A stretch of 64,000 bases of DNA from Cribrihabitans_A pelagius (GCF_048820915.1 NZ_JBMERR010000021.1:22388-86387), one strand, 5' to 3'. Shown: positions 25,869 through 34,640, numbered from the stretch's first letter. The notes: generated by a model from the letters alone, not told the origin. Made by a program: numbers and translations.

Positions 25869-27551
25869 ATGGTGCATGATCTGCGTTCCTTCCTCTCTGC
25901 CCAGCACGCGCACTGGCGTGCGGCGCTCAAAGACGTCTGGCGCATCCTGCGCAACCGCGGCCCCAGCCAGTTCCAGTTCTGGCTGATCGCGCTCTTGATC
26001 GGCATTGCCGCAGGCTTTGCCGCGCTGTTCTTCCGCAAGGGCATCACCGCGCTGCAGGCCTGGGTCTACGGCGCGCCGGATCTGCGGCATCTGCACAGTT
26101 TCGCCCAGGACCTGCCGTGGTACGTGCTGGTCGGCATCGCCGCCGGCGGCGGGCTGGTCGTCGGGCTGATCCTCGACCGCTTCACGCCCGACGGCCGGGT
26201 GCGCTCGGTGGCCGATGTGATCGAGGGTGCGGCGCTGCACGACGGCCGGGTGGAGGTGCGCGAAGGCGCGGCCTCGGCGCTGGCCTCCTTTCTGACGCTG
26301 TCGACCGGTGGTTCCACCGGGCGCGAGGGGCCGGTGGTGCATATGGCGGCGGTGATCTCCACCTGGGTCAGCAACCGCATCAACGCCAACGGCATCACCG
26401 GGCGCGACCTTCTGGGCTGTGCGGTGGCGGCCGCGGTCTCGGCCAGCTTCAATGCGCCGATCGCGGGCGCGCTGTTTGCGCTGGAGGTGGTGCTGCGGCA
26501 CTTCGCGGTCAATGCGTTTGGCCCCATCGTCATCGCCTCGGTCGCGGGCACGGTGATCAACCGGCTGGAATACGGCGATGTCACCGAATTCACCCTCAAC
26601 ACCCCCGGCGCGCTGCAATTCTATGTCGAGCTGCCGGCCTTTCTGCTGCTCGGGCTGATCTGCGGGCTGGTCGCGGCCGTGGTGATCCGCTCGATCTTCC
26701 TGGCCGACCGCATCGGCACCTCGGTGCAGGAGCGCATCCGCCTGCCGCGCTGGCTGCGCCCGGCAGTCTCCGGCGCGATGCTGGGGGTGATCGCGATCTG
26801 GTATCCGCATATTATCGGCGTCGGCTACGAGACCACGGTGCTGGCGCTGACCGGCGGGCTGCTTCTGGGGCAGGCGATCATCTTTGCCGTGGTCAAGACC
26901 GCGGCGCTGGCGATCACCATGGGCGGGCGCATGGGCGGCGGCGTGTTCTCGCCCTCGCTGATGATCGGAGCGCTGACCGGGTTGGCGTTCGGGCTCATTG
27001 CCACCTCGGTGCTGCCGGACGTCTCTGGCACCCACACGCTTTATGCTTTTGCCGGCATGGGGGCGGTAACCGCGGCGGTGCTGGGCGCGCCGATCTCGAC
27101 CACGCTCATCGTGTTCGAGCTGACCGGCGACTGGCAGATCGGTCTTGCGGTGATGGTGTCGGTGTCGATGTCCACCGCGCTTGCCTCGCGGCTGGTGCAC
27201 CGCTCCTTCTTCCTGTCGCAGCTCGAGCGGCGCAACATCCACTGCGCGGCGGGTCCCCAGGCCTATCTGCTGGCGCTGATCCGCACCGGCGCGGTGATGC
27301 GGCCTCTGGGCAGCAGCCGCTGTGCCAGCCGCGAGGAGTGCGCGGCGCTGGTTGCGGAGGGGCTGTTCTTGCGCGGGTCCGGCTCGCTGGAGGCTGCGAT
27401 GCCGGTCTTTGACCGCGCCGAGGTCGCCTTCCTGCCGGTGCTGACGGCGGAGAACGACGGCAGCGAGCTGATCGGCGCGCTCTACCACGTGGATGCGCTG
27501 AAGGCCTACAGCCGCGCGCTCGCCGCCACCGCCGCGGAAGAGCACCGCTGA
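25869..27551 (+). CDS. ClC-family chloride channel/transporter with altered first selectivity motif
   Basis: Integral inner-membrane protein of the voltage-gated chloride channel family, 560 residues, with 10-12 hydrophobic segments followed by a roughly 100-residue soluble tail that may be a degenerate CBS region. The GREGP motif with the gating glutamate (STGREGPVVH, about residue 150) and the GxFxP motif (GGGVFSP, about residue 358) are present. The first selectivity motif GSGIP is replaced by RSVAD. Transported ion and mechanism (channel or H+ antiporter) cannot be read from this. It stands alone downstream of recN. The start codon lacks a good ribosome site. Confidence 0.88.
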   Translation: MVHDLRSFLSAQHAHWRAALKDVWRILRNRGPSQFQFWLIALLIGIAAGFAALFFRKGITALQAWVYGAPDLRHLHSFAQDLPWYVLVGIAAGGGLVVGLILDRFTPDGRVRSVADVIEGAALHDGRVEVREGAASALASFLTLSTGGSTGREGPVVHMAAVISTWVSNRINANGITGRDLLGCAVAAAVSASFNAPIAGALFALEVVLRHFAVNAFGPIVIASVAGTVINRLEYGDVTEFTLNTPGALQFYVELPAFLLLGLICGLVAAVVIRSIFLADRIGTSVQERIRLPRWLRPAVSGAMLGVIAIWYPHIIGVGYETTVLALTGGLLLGQAIIFAVVKTAALAITMGGRMGGGVFSPSLMIGALTGLAFGLIATSVLPDVSGTHTLYAFAGMGAVTAAVLGAPISTTLIVFELTGDWQIGLAVMVSVSMSTALASRLVHRSFFLSQLERRNIHCAAGPQAYLLALIRTGAVMRPLGSSRCASREECAALVAEGLFLRGSGSLEAAMPVFDRAEVAFLPVLTAENDGSELIGALYHVDALKAYSRALAATAAEEHR

Positions 27552-27738
27552 GGCCGCTTTGACGGCGGCAGGCGGAGGGGCGAATGCTCTGATGCGGGCC
27601 AGGGGCCGATTTGCACATTTCCCGCATTTTCCGCGCGCCGGGGATTCGCGCTTCCGGGCTTGACTGGCGCATTTGGTCTCTTTTCGAAACCGTTATGCAG
27701 CGATTTCAAGCTTGAATGCTCCGCGGAGGCAGGGGCAT

Positions 27739-27761
27739 CGGCGGAAGAGCGCCGCTTTTTT
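27739..27761 (+). terminator. Intrinsic terminator downstream of the ClC gene
   Basis: CGGCG, six-base loop, CGCCG followed by CTTTTTT. It lies about 190 bases after the ClC stop, so it may end that transcript or protect the next gene from read-through. Confidence 0.65.
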
Positions 27762-27844
27762 GCCACGGTTTCGCCGCAGATTTACCCGTCGCAGCCGCGG
27801 GTTGCAGATTCCAATTGATCGAAATCGCGCCGGAGCCAAAAATG

Positions 27845-27876
27845 TTAAACAGGCGATAACAAAGGTTAACAACCTT
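27845..27876 (+). promoter_or_regulatory. CtrA-like box plus adjacent inverted repeat
   Basis: TTAA-N7-ATAAC (27845-27860, one mismatch to the CtrA consensus) is directly followed by AAGGTT-AAC-AACCTT (27862-27876), ending 13 bases before the start codon of the 63-residue gene. Placement suggests an operator; pattern match only. Confidence 0.35.
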
Positions 27877-27889
27877 CGGCAGGAACATA

Positions 27890-28081
27890 ATGCGCAATAC
27901 CGCAGTTGGCCCGCAAGAGGCCGAAGACCACAAGAAAGCGAACAAATCTGAGAACGAGCGCGCGGCCCTGATGGCCGTGATCGACTATACCCTGCAATGC
28001 GCGCGCGACCGGGACGGACTCGGCTGCGGCGAGGCGGTGGAAAAGGCGCGGCTTTATCTCAGCAATTCCGTTCTGGCCTGA
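27890..28081 (+). CDS. Small protein of unknown function (63 aa)
   Basis: I do not recognise the family. 63 residues, soluble, charged N-terminal half (EAEDHKKANKSENERAAL) predicted helical, then MAVIDYTLQCARDRDGLGCGEAVEKARLYL with two cysteines. An AGGAAC ribosome site precedes the ATG, and operator-like repeats lie just upstream, which support a real gene. The composition and short helical form resemble small regulatory or adaptor proteins, but no function can be assigned. It stands alone between the ClC gene and DUF427 on the opposite strand. Confidence 0.6.
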   Translation: MRNTAVGPQEAEDHKKANKSENERAALMAVIDYTLQCARDRDGLGCGEAVEKARLYLSNSVLA

Positions 28082-28296
28082 TCCTGGCCCGATCTGAACC
28101 CGGCATGCGCGCGCTCCGGCGCGCCGGGACATGCCAGGGCCGCCTCCGGGACACGGCGGCCCTCGCAGCCAACAGCGCACATTCACGATTTCCAAAGACG
28201 CCGGGTCAGCCGGGGCGGGTCTGGGGCTGTCCGCAAGACCCGGGCGCGCCCGCTGGCCGCCTTGCAGGCTCCGGTTTTGCAGCCCGCTTTCCGACA

Positions 28297-28326
28297 CAAA
28301 AACGGCGGCCCTGGAGCGGGCCGCCG
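28297..28326 (-). terminator. Intrinsic terminator of the DUF427 gene
   Basis: Perfect 9-bp stem CGGCGGCCC/GGGCCGCCG (28303-28311, 28318-28326). On the reverse strand it is followed by TTTTT (A-tract 28298-28302). It lies 35 bases past the DUF427 stop. Confidence 0.9.
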
Positions 28327-28360
28327 GTGCCGTGCTGGCCGTCTTGGGCCTGTGGCCGGA

Positions 28361-28702
28361 TCAGACCTGTTCGACCTTCACCGAGTCGCTGAGATGGAAG
28401 GCCACGTGATCCTTGATCGCCGCGGCTTCGCCCACCGGGTTCTCATAGCTCCAGGCGGCATCGGGCGTGATCGAGGATTTGTTCACGATGGAAAAATAGG
28501 TGGTGTCACCCTTCAGCGGGCAATGGCTGGTCTTCTTGCTGCGATCCAGAAAGGCCATCGCGATGTCGCCGCGCGGGAAGTAGATCACCGGCGCGTGTCC
28601 GTCCTCCGTCAGCTCCAGCGCATTCTTGGTCTCGCCCAGAACGGCGCCGCCGGAGCGGACCACCCAAGTGCCTTCGGATTTACGGATACGGATCGCGGTC
28701 AT
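28361..28702 (-). CDS. DUF427 domain protein
   Basis: 113-residue soluble protein of the DUF427 family: TWVVRSGGAVLGET near the start, VIYFPRGDIAMAFLDRS, and the hallmark SHCPLKGDTTYFSI followed by AWSYENPVGEAAAIKDHVAF. The biochemical role of the family is not established; structures show a small beta-barrel. It stands alone, transcribed towards its own terminator, divergent in position from nothing obvious. No cofactor motif is seen. Confidence 0.85.
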   Translation of the reverse strand: MTAIRIRKSEGTWVVRSGGAVLGETKNALELTEDGHAPVIYFPRGDIAMAFLDRSKKTSHCPLKGDTTYFSIVNKSSITPDAAWSYENPVGEAAAIKDHVAFHLSDSVKVEQV

Positions 28703-28765
28703 GTTTTATCTTCCCATCATGTTCGTTCGTTTCGGACAGTAGCCGGGCACTGTGACACCCAGGTC

Positions 28766-30556
28766 TCAGATCACGGCGGTTGCGGCATCAAGCCACGCTT
28801 TCGCCGGAGCGCTCACCCGAGGGGCGATCTTCGCCCGCACCTCCTGATGATACGCGTTGAGCCAGCTTTTCTCTTCGGAGCTGAGCATCGGCACCTCAAT
28901 CAGCCGCCGGTCCACCGGGGCGAATGTCAGCGTGCGCCAGCATAGCATGTCGCGCTCTGGGTCGCCGGTGTCAAGGGCGGGGGCCTCTTCCACCACCAGA
29001 AGGTTTTCGATCCGGATGCCAAAGGCGCCTTCGCGGTAGTAACCGGGCTCGTTCGACAGGATCATGCCCGGTTCCAGGGCGATGTGGCTGGTGCGGCTGA
29101 GACGCTGCGGGCCTTCATGCACGCTGAGATAGGCGCCCACGCCGTGGCCGAGCCCGTGGTTGAAGTCCTGCCCGGCCAGCCACAGGGGCATCCGGCCGAT
29201 GGCTTCGATGTCGCGGCCCGCAAGCCCTTTTGGCCAGCGCAGGCGGGACATGGCGATCATCCCCTGCAGGACCCGGGTAAAGGCGGCGCGCTCGGCGTCG
29301 CCTGGTGTGCCGATCGCGACGGTGCGGGTGATGTCGGTGGTGCCGTCGAAGTACTGGCCGCCGCTGTCCAGCACCAGCAGGTGGCCGTCTTCCAGCCTTG
29401 TGTCGGTCTCCGTGGTCACGCGGTAGTGCATGACGGCGCCGTTCTCGCCGGTGCCCGCGATGGTCTCGAAACTGATGTCGCGCAGGGCGGGGTCCTGGCG
29501 GCGCAAGGCTTCGAGCTTCTCTACCACCGCGATTTCGCTGAGGCTGCCCGCGGGCTGGGCATCGAGCCAGGCCAGAAGTTCCACCACTGCGGCTCCATCG
29601 CGCAGATGGGCAGCGGCGCTGCCCGCGATCTCGGCCGCATTCTTGCGTGCCTTTGGCAGGGCGCAGGGATCGCCCGAGGCGTCCAACCGGTCCCCCAGCG
29701 CATCGGCCACGATCTGCGGCAGCGTTTGTGCATCCGCCGCAACCCGGCCGTTGAGGCCTGCCACCGCGGCCAGGAAGGCCTCCGGCGGCTCCAGCCGGAC
29801 GGAGGCGGCGAAATGGCCGTCCAGCCCCTCGAGCTTCGCTCCTGCCATGAACAGATCGACCCGGCCGTCGCAATGCAGGATGGCAAAGCCATGCGCCACC
29901 GGGTTGCGGGCGATGTCGGCGCCTCGGATGTTCAATAGCCACATGATGCTGTCGGGCAGGGTGATGACGGCGGCGGCCTGGCCTGCCTCCTTCAGTCCCC
30001 GGGCCAGGCGCGCGCATTTGTCCTCCGCGGTTTCGCCTGCGTATTCAATCGGATGGGCAGAGACCGGCGCCATCGGCGGCGCGGGCTGGTCCGGCCAGAC
30101 CCGGTCTGCAAGATTGGCACATTGCACCAGGGTGATGCCGCTGCCTTTCAGGTCGCTGGTGAGGCTCTTGATCTGACCGGCCGAATGCAGCCAGGCATCA
30201 TAGCCCACCTTGCCGCCTCCGGGGAGCTGTTGCTTCAGCCATTCCGCCAGCTGCACTTCGGGCCAGGGCACGGGGGTGAAGTCCTCTGCGACCTGCCGCT
30301 TGACCTGGGTGCGGTAGCGGCCATCGACAAAGACGCCCGCGCTTTTCTCCAGCACCGCGCAGAAGCCGGCCGAGCCGGTGAAGCCGGTGAGCCAGGCGAG
30401 GCGCTCGTCCCGCGGTGCCACGTATTCCCCCTGATGCGCGTCGGCACGCGGCACCAGGAAGCCGTCCAGCCCTTCGGCCGCGATCTCGGCCCTCAGGGCG
30501 GCCAACCGGGGCGGGCCCTGTTCCGGGCGGGCGGTCACGTCGAAATTCTGGAACAT
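28766..30556 (-). CDS. Xaa-Pro aminopeptidase (aminopeptidase P, M24B)
   Basis: Cytosolic metallopeptidase removing an N-terminal residue preceding proline. 596 residues in the three-domain form seen in large bacterial and eukaryotic APP: two creatinase-like N-terminal domains and a C-terminal pita-bread domain. Metal-ligand motifs are visible: LDSGGQYFDGTTDITRT (two Asp), GLGHGVGAYLSVHEGP (His), and SNEPGYYREGAFGIRIEN (two Glu region). The ATG at 30556 follows AGGAGA at normal spacing; the open frame extends 31 codons upstream without family-like sequence. Single-gene unit. Confidence 0.93.
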   Translation of the reverse strand: MFQNFDVTARPEQGPPRLAALRAEIAAEGLDGFLVPRADAHQGEYVAPRDERLAWLTGFTGSAGFCAVLEKSAGVFVDGRYRTQVKRQVAEDFTPVPWPEVQLAEWLKQQLPGGGKVGYDAWLHSAGQIKSLTSDLKGSGITLVQCANLADRVWPDQPAPPMAPVSAHPIEYAGETAEDKCARLARGLKEAGQAAAVITLPDSIMWLLNIRGADIARNPVAHGFAILHCDGRVDLFMAGAKLEGLDGHFAASVRLEPPEAFLAAVAGLNGRVAADAQTLPQIVADALGDRLDASGDPCALPKARKNAAEIAGSAAAHLRDGAAVVELLAWLDAQPAGSLSEIAVVEKLEALRRQDPALRDISFETIAGTGENGAVMHYRVTTETDTRLEDGHLLVLDSGGQYFDGTTDITRTVAIGTPGDAERAAFTRVLQGMIAMSRLRWPKGLAGRDIEAIGRMPLWLAGQDFNHGLGHGVGAYLSVHEGPQRLSRTSHIALEPGMILSNEPGYYREGAFGIRIENLLVVEEAPALDTGDPERDMLCWRTLTFAPVDRRLIEVPMLSSEEKSWLNAYHQEVRAKIAPRVSAPAKAWLDAATAVI

Positions 30557-30750
30557 GGGCGTCTCTCCTGCTGGGACAGGCCGCCGCCAGCGCGCCGGCC
30601 CGGAAAGCGCTGCGCGCGGGCGCGGCAGGCTGCTGACCTGTTGTTCCAAACTCCCGGGCAGGAGGCAAGCCTGCTGCGGCAGAGGCCGCGCGGGCGGGCT
30701 GGCGGGGAGCGGTCATGCGGGCAGGCAAACAGGGCACCCCTGCGGGCGCG

Positions 30751-30784
30751 GCCTCCGGCGGGGGTATTTGCGGTCAGAAAGGGG
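30751..30784 (+). repeat. REP-like intergenic unit, copy 1
   Basis: GCCTCC-N6-(GG/A)TATTTG-N3-(C/T)CAGAA pattern. Compared with the reverse complement of the units at 44896 and 45030, most positions agree, including GCCTCC, TATTTG and CAGAA in the same spacing within one base. Upstream flanking GGGC..GCGGGC also matches. Confidence 0.6.
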
Positions 30785-30824
30785 CTGCGGCCGGGGGGAT
30801 TGGCCGCGCGCGCCGCTTTGCAGG

Positions 30825-30860
30825 CAAAAGCCCCCGCCGGAGGCTGGGCGGGGGCTTTTG
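30825..30860. terminator. Strong bidirectional hairpin terminator downstream of cobT
   Basis: 14-bp perfect stem (CAAAAGCCCCCGCC at 30825-30838 with 30847-30860) and an 8-base loop; A-tract and T-tract flank the G+C core, so it terminates in both directions. It lies 37 bases past the cobT stop. Confidence 0.92.
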
Positions 30861-30896
30861 CTTTTGGGTGTTCGGTTCGCGGCCGGGCGCGGCGGC

Positions 30897-32774
30897 TCAG
30901 ACTGCGCGTTCTATCCCCATCACCCTTGCGCGGGCGCGGGGGTCGCTGTCGAAGAGCGCGGCGAGCTGTTCGGTCATCGCGCCCGCCAGCTGTTCCACAT
31001 CGGTGATCGTCACCGCGCGGTCATAGTAGCGGGTGACGTCATGGCCGATGCCGATCGCCAGAAGCTCCACCTGCTTGCGTTTTTCAACCATGGCGATCAC
31101 ATCGCGCAGGTGTTTTTCCAGGTAGTTCGCGGGGTTCACCGACAGCGTCGAATCGTCCACCGGCGCGCCGTCCGAGATCACCATCAGGATCTTGCGCGCC
31201 TCGCGCCGCGCCGCCATGCGGCGGTGGGCCCATTCCAGCGCCTCGCCGTCGATGTTTTCCTTCAGCAGGCCTTCCTTCATCATCAGGCCCAGGTTGGCGC
31301 GGGTGCGGCGCATCGGGGCGTCGGCGCCCTTGTAGACGATGTGGCGCAGGTCGTTCAGGCGGCCGGGCTGCTGCGGCCGGCCCTCGTTCAGCCAGGCCTC
31401 CCGCGCGAGCCCGCCTTTCCAGGCACGGGTGGTGAAGCCGAGGATCTCCACCTTCACGTTGCAGCGCTCCAGCGTGCGGGCCAGCACGTCGGCGCAGATC
31501 GCCGCGATGGAAATCGGGCGGCCGCGCATCGAGCCGGAGTTGTCGAGCAGCAGCGTCACCACCGTGTCGCGGAATTCGGTGTCTTTTTCGACCTTGAAGC
31601 TCAAGGGCGTGGTGGGGTTGGCGACCACGCGGGCGAGGCGGCCGGCATCCAGGATGCCTTCCTCGCGGTCGAACTCCCAGGAGCGGTTCTGCTGTGCCTG
31701 CAGGCGGCGCTGCAGCTTGTTGGCCAGACGCGAAACCGCGCCTTTCAGCGGCTCCAGCTGCTGGTCGAGATAGGCGCGCAGGCGCTCCAGCTCGGCCGGT
31801 TCCGCCAGGTCCTCGGCGGCGACTTCCTCGTCGTGGGTGTCGAAGAACACCTTGTAATCCGGGTCGGCCTCGGAGGCGGGCGGCGGCGCAGGCGGCTCCA
31901 GCGGCGCCTCGCCGTCGGGCATCTCGGTTTCTTCGGCGAGATCGTCCTCGGCCATGTCGTCCATCGAGACCTGGGCCTGGCTTTCGTCCTGCTGCTGCTC
32001 CTGGCTCTGCTCGGGGCTGGCGTCGGCCTGTTCATCCTCGGACTCGTCCTGGCCGGTGCTGTCGGGATCGTCCTGCTCCTCGGCGCTGTCGTCGGACTGA
32101 TCGTCCTGGTCGTCGCTGAGCTCGTCCGGGTCGTCGCCGAGCTGATCGCCGTAGCCGAGGTCGGAGATCACCTGGCGGGCGAATCTGGCAAATTCGGCTT
32201 GATCGGCGATCTTGTCCTGAAGGTCTTCCAGCGTGCCGCCGGCCTGGGCTTCGATAAAGCCGCGCCACAGCTCCATGATGTTGGCAGCCCCTTCCGGCAG
32301 CGGGCGGCCGGTGGCGAGATGGCGGATCAGGTAGCCGGCCGAGGCCGCAAGCGGCGCTTCGGAGGAGGTCTTCATCTGGTCGTAGCCGCGCCGGATCGCC
32401 TCGTTGCGGATCTTCACGTCGATGTTCGAGGCCGTGCCCGGCATGTGGCGCGCGCCCATCGCCTCGCAGCGGGCGGTCTCCATCGCCTCGTAGAGGTCGC
32501 GGGCCATTTCGCCCTGCGGGACATACTTTGCGTGGGTGGCGTCATCGTGGAACTTGTGCCGCAGCGCCAGCGCATCGGCGGTGCCGCGGGCCAGCAGCAC
32601 CTCCTCGCGGGTCATTCGGCGGGAGACCTGCGGCAGCCGCATGGTATCGCCTGAGAGCCCCGAGGGGTCGACCGTGTAGCTGACCGAGAGTTCCGGGTCG
32701 TCGGCCATCACCTTGGTGGCTTCGGCGAGCGCCTTCTTGAACGGATCGGCGGGGTTGTCGTTCGGTTTTTTCAT
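30897..32774 (-). CDS. cobT: Cobaltochelatase subunit CobT
   Basis: Subunit of the aerobic ATP-dependent CobNST chelatase inserting Co2+ into hydrogenobyrinate a,c-diamide (vitamin B12 synthesis). 625 residues: N-terminal CobT domain, an acidic Ser/Asp/Glu/Gln-rich linker (about residues 200-300), and a C-terminal von Willebrand A domain with MIDAS motif LLDNSGSMRG near residue 410. It is the analogue of magnesium chelatase BchD. The start overlaps the stop of the preceding racemase-like gene (ATGA). CobN is not in the window. Confidence 0.95.
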   Translation of the reverse strand: MKKPNDNPADPFKKALAEATKVMADDPELSVSYTVDPSGLSGDTMRLPQVSRRMTREEVLLARGTADALALRHKFHDDATHAKYVPQGEMARDLYEAMETARCEAMGARHMPGTASNIDVKIRNEAIRRGYDQMKTSSEAPLAASAGYLIRHLATGRPLPEGAANIMELWRGFIEAQAGGTLEDLQDKIADQAEFARFARQVISDLGYGDQLGDDPDELSDDQDDQSDDSAEEQDDPDSTGQDESEDEQADASPEQSQEQQQDESQAQVSMDDMAEDDLAEETEMPDGEAPLEPPAPPPASEADPDYKVFFDTHDEEVAAEDLAEPAELERLRAYLDQQLEPLKGAVSRLANKLQRRLQAQQNRSWEFDREEGILDAGRLARVVANPTTPLSFKVEKDTEFRDTVVTLLLDNSGSMRGRPISIAAICADVLARTLERCNVKVEILGFTTRAWKGGLAREAWLNEGRPQQPGRLNDLRHIVYKGADAPMRRTRANLGLMMKEGLLKENIDGEALEWAHRRMAARREARKILMVISDGAPVDDSTLSVNPANYLEKHLRDVIAMVEKRKQVELLAIGIGHDVTRYYDRAVTITDVEQLAGAMTEQLAALFDSDPRARARVMGIERAV

Positions 32775-33472
32775 TGCTTCATCGCCGCTTCATCAAGGCT
32801 GAGGCGCCCGGTGGCGAGATCGGCGAGCACCGATACATGCACATCCAGCGCGTCAATTACGGTATAGCCCGGGGCCTGGTTGTCAAAGGCCAGGTTCAGG
32901 TCGGTTCCGGCCAGCACGATGGCCTCGGCGCCCAGATCCTGCACCATGCGGCGCCCGGCATCGAGGAAGAGCGCGCGCTGCTCCGGTGTGCAGTGCCCGG
33001 CCACGGCCACCTCCTGATAGGCCTGGCCCAGGGTCTCGATTTCGTCATCCAGCGCCACGGCCTCCGTCTGCGCCAGCTGGCCGTAGAGCCGGGTACGCAT
33101 CACCACGCGGGTGCCGAGCAGGCCGATGCGCCTTACCCCTTGGGCGGCGAAATGCGCATCGAGCGGGTCGGCGCCGGAGATCACGGGCAGCGGCGACAGC
33201 GCATTCATCTCTTCCACGCAGTAGTGCGCCCCCAGCGAGGTGAGTGCCACGCAGTCGCAGCCCGCCCCCTTCAGCCGGTCGATCTGGCGCGCGAAGATGT
33301 CCGCCTGCGGCGCGCGCGCGTCTGCCAGGTTGTTGCGGATCAGGGTCTGGATGTCGCCGTGGCTGATGGTGAGATCCAGAGTGCCGCCGCGCCGCTCCAC
33401 CGCCGCCGTCAGGCGCTGGTAGTAGGCGATAGTGGCCGCAACCCCGATCCCGCCGATCAAGCCGATGTGCAT
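32771..33472 (-). CDS. Aspartate/glutamate racemase-like protein lacking both catalytic cysteines
   Basis: 233 residues with the Asp/Glu racemase fold: N-terminal IGLIGGIGVAATIAYYQRL and DLTISHGD are typical. The two positions that carry the proton-transferring cysteines are altered: the CNTAH motif reads SLGAH (in ALTSLGAHYC) and the GCTE motif reads AGTD (in VLAGTDLNL). So it is unlikely to racemise amino acids by the usual mechanism. The ATG at 33472 gives the normal N-terminus. It lies 17 bases after cobS and overlaps cobT by four, so it is co-translated with the cobaltochelatase; a role there is only inferred. Confidence 0.85.
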   Translation of the reverse strand: MHIGLIGGIGVAATIAYYQRLTAAVERRGGTLDLTISHGDIQTLIRNNLADARAPQADIFARQIDRLKGAGCDCVALTSLGAHYCVEEMNALSPLPVISGADPLDAHFAAQGVRRIGLLGTRVVMRTRLYGQLAQTEAVALDDEIETLGQAYQEVAVAGHCTPEQRALFLDAGRRMVQDLGAEAIVLAGTDLNLAFDNQAPGYTVIDALDVHVSVLADLATGRLSLDEAAMKQ

Positions 33473-33489
33473 CCGCCCGGTCCCGCCGC

Positions 33490-34476
33490 TCAGCCCAGGC
33501 TCACGCTGGCGGCGCTCTCCGGCAGCTCCTCGTCGAAGCAGCGCTGGTAGAACTCGGCCACGGTCTGGCGCTCCAGCTCGTCGCATTTGTTGAGGAACGA
33601 CAGGCGGAAGGCATAGCCGACGTCGCGGAAGATCTCGGCGTTCTGGGCCCAGTTGATCACTGTCCGGGGGCTCATCACGGTGGACAGGTCGCCGTTCATG
33701 AAGGCGGTGCGGGTCAGATCCGCAACCGAGACCATCTGGCTGATCGTCTTGCGGCCCTTCTCGGTGTTGTAATGCGGCGCCTTCGACAGGACGATGGCGC
33801 TTTCGGCATCATGGCTCAGGTAGTTCAGGGTTGAGACCAGCGACCAGCGGTCCATCTGCGCCTGGTTGATCTGCTGGGTGCCGTGATAGAGCCCGGTGGT
33901 ATCGCCGAGGCCCACGGTGTTGGCGGTCGCAAACAGGCGGAAGTAAGGGTTCGGGGTGATGATCTCGTTCTGATCCAAGAGGGTCAGCTTGCCGTCATGC
34001 TCCAGCACCCGCTGGATCACGAACATCACGTCGGCGCGGCCCGCGTCGTATTCGTCGAACACGATGGCGACCGGGTTGCGCAGCGCCCAGGGCAGGATGC
34101 CCTCGTGGAATTCGGTCACCTGCTTGCCGTCGCGCAGCTTGATCGCGTCCTTGCCGATGAGGTCGATGCGGGAGATGTGGCTGTCGAGGTTCACCCGCAC
34201 CGCAGGCCAGTTCAGACGGGCCGCGACCTGCTCGATATGGGTCGACTTGCCGGTGCCGTGGTAGCCTTGGATCATCACGCGGCGGTTGTGGCCGAACCCT
34301 GCGAGAATCGCCAGGGTGGTCTCGGGGTCGAATTTATAGGTCGGGTCCAGCGCCGGGACCCGCTCGGTGCCCTCGGCGAAGCCCTTGATCGTCATGTCGG
34401 TTTCGATACCGAAGACATCGCGGACCGAAATGGTTTCGGTCGGTTTCGCATTCATATCCACAAAGCCATCGGTCAT
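33490..34476 (-). CDS. cobS: Cobaltochelatase subunit CobS
   Basis: AAA+ ATPase subunit of the CobNST cobaltochelatase, related to BchI; forms rings with CobT. 328 residues with Walker A GYHGTGKST near residue 70, Walker B AIVFDEYD near residue 137, and sensor motif FATANTVGLGDTTG. An AAGGA ribosome site precedes the ATG. First gene of a three-gene reverse-strand operon (cobS, racemase-like, cobT). Length and motifs are standard. Confidence 0.96.
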   Translation of the reverse strand: MTDGFVDMNAKPTETISVRDVFGIETDMTIKGFAEGTERVPALDPTYKFDPETTLAILAGFGHNRRVMIQGYHGTGKSTHIEQVAARLNWPAVRVNLDSHISRIDLIGKDAIKLRDGKQVTEFHEGILPWALRNPVAIVFDEYDAGRADVMFVIQRVLEHDGKLTLLDQNEIITPNPYFRLFATANTVGLGDTTGLYHGTQQINQAQMDRWSLVSTLNYLSHDAESAIVLSKAPHYNTEKGRKTISQMVSVADLTRTAFMNGDLSTVMSPRTVINWAQNAEIFRDVGYAFRLSFLNKCDELERQTVAEFYQRCFDEELPESAASVSLG

Positions 34477-34640
34477 CGCCGTCGATCCTTATCCTTCTGC
34501 CCTGCGTCCAGGGGCCAAATCTGCTGGATTGGTGCCTGATCTGGGGCGCAAGGGCAAGGGGAACCGTGCCATGGGTCCTGCTGACGCGGCGATTGGCGTA
34601 TCCTGAACCGGCAGCGGGCGAAGGCGCGATGGTGCGGGAC

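Larger units (their letters stand above)
27552..27889. other. 338-base gap with terminator and operator-like elements
   Basis: Contains a hairpin terminator at 27739-27761, a 12-bp palindrome TTCAAGCTTGAA at 27705-27716, a CtrA-like TTAA-N7-ATAAC at 27845-27860 and the inverted repeat AAGGTT-AAC-AACCTT at 27862-27876 just before the small gene at 27890. No further gene is supported. Confidence 0.55.
30557..30896. other. 340-base gap with REP-like element and strong terminator
   Basis: No gene supported. Contains the REP-like unit at 30751-30784 and the 14-bp-stem terminator at 30825-30860. The rest (30557-30750) is the aminopeptidase P upstream region, very G+C rich, with no clear promoter visible. 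Confidence 0.6.

Noticed and set aside
28766..30556. Possible creatinase or Xaa-Pro dipeptidase
   Set aside because: Length of 596 residues and the three-domain layout fit large aminopeptidase P better.
30555..32654. 699-codon forward open frame antisense to cobT
   Set aside because: Covers the cobT gene with its MIDAS motif; the repeating Val/Leu-rich and Gly-rich stretch is the reverse reading of the acidic CobT linker.
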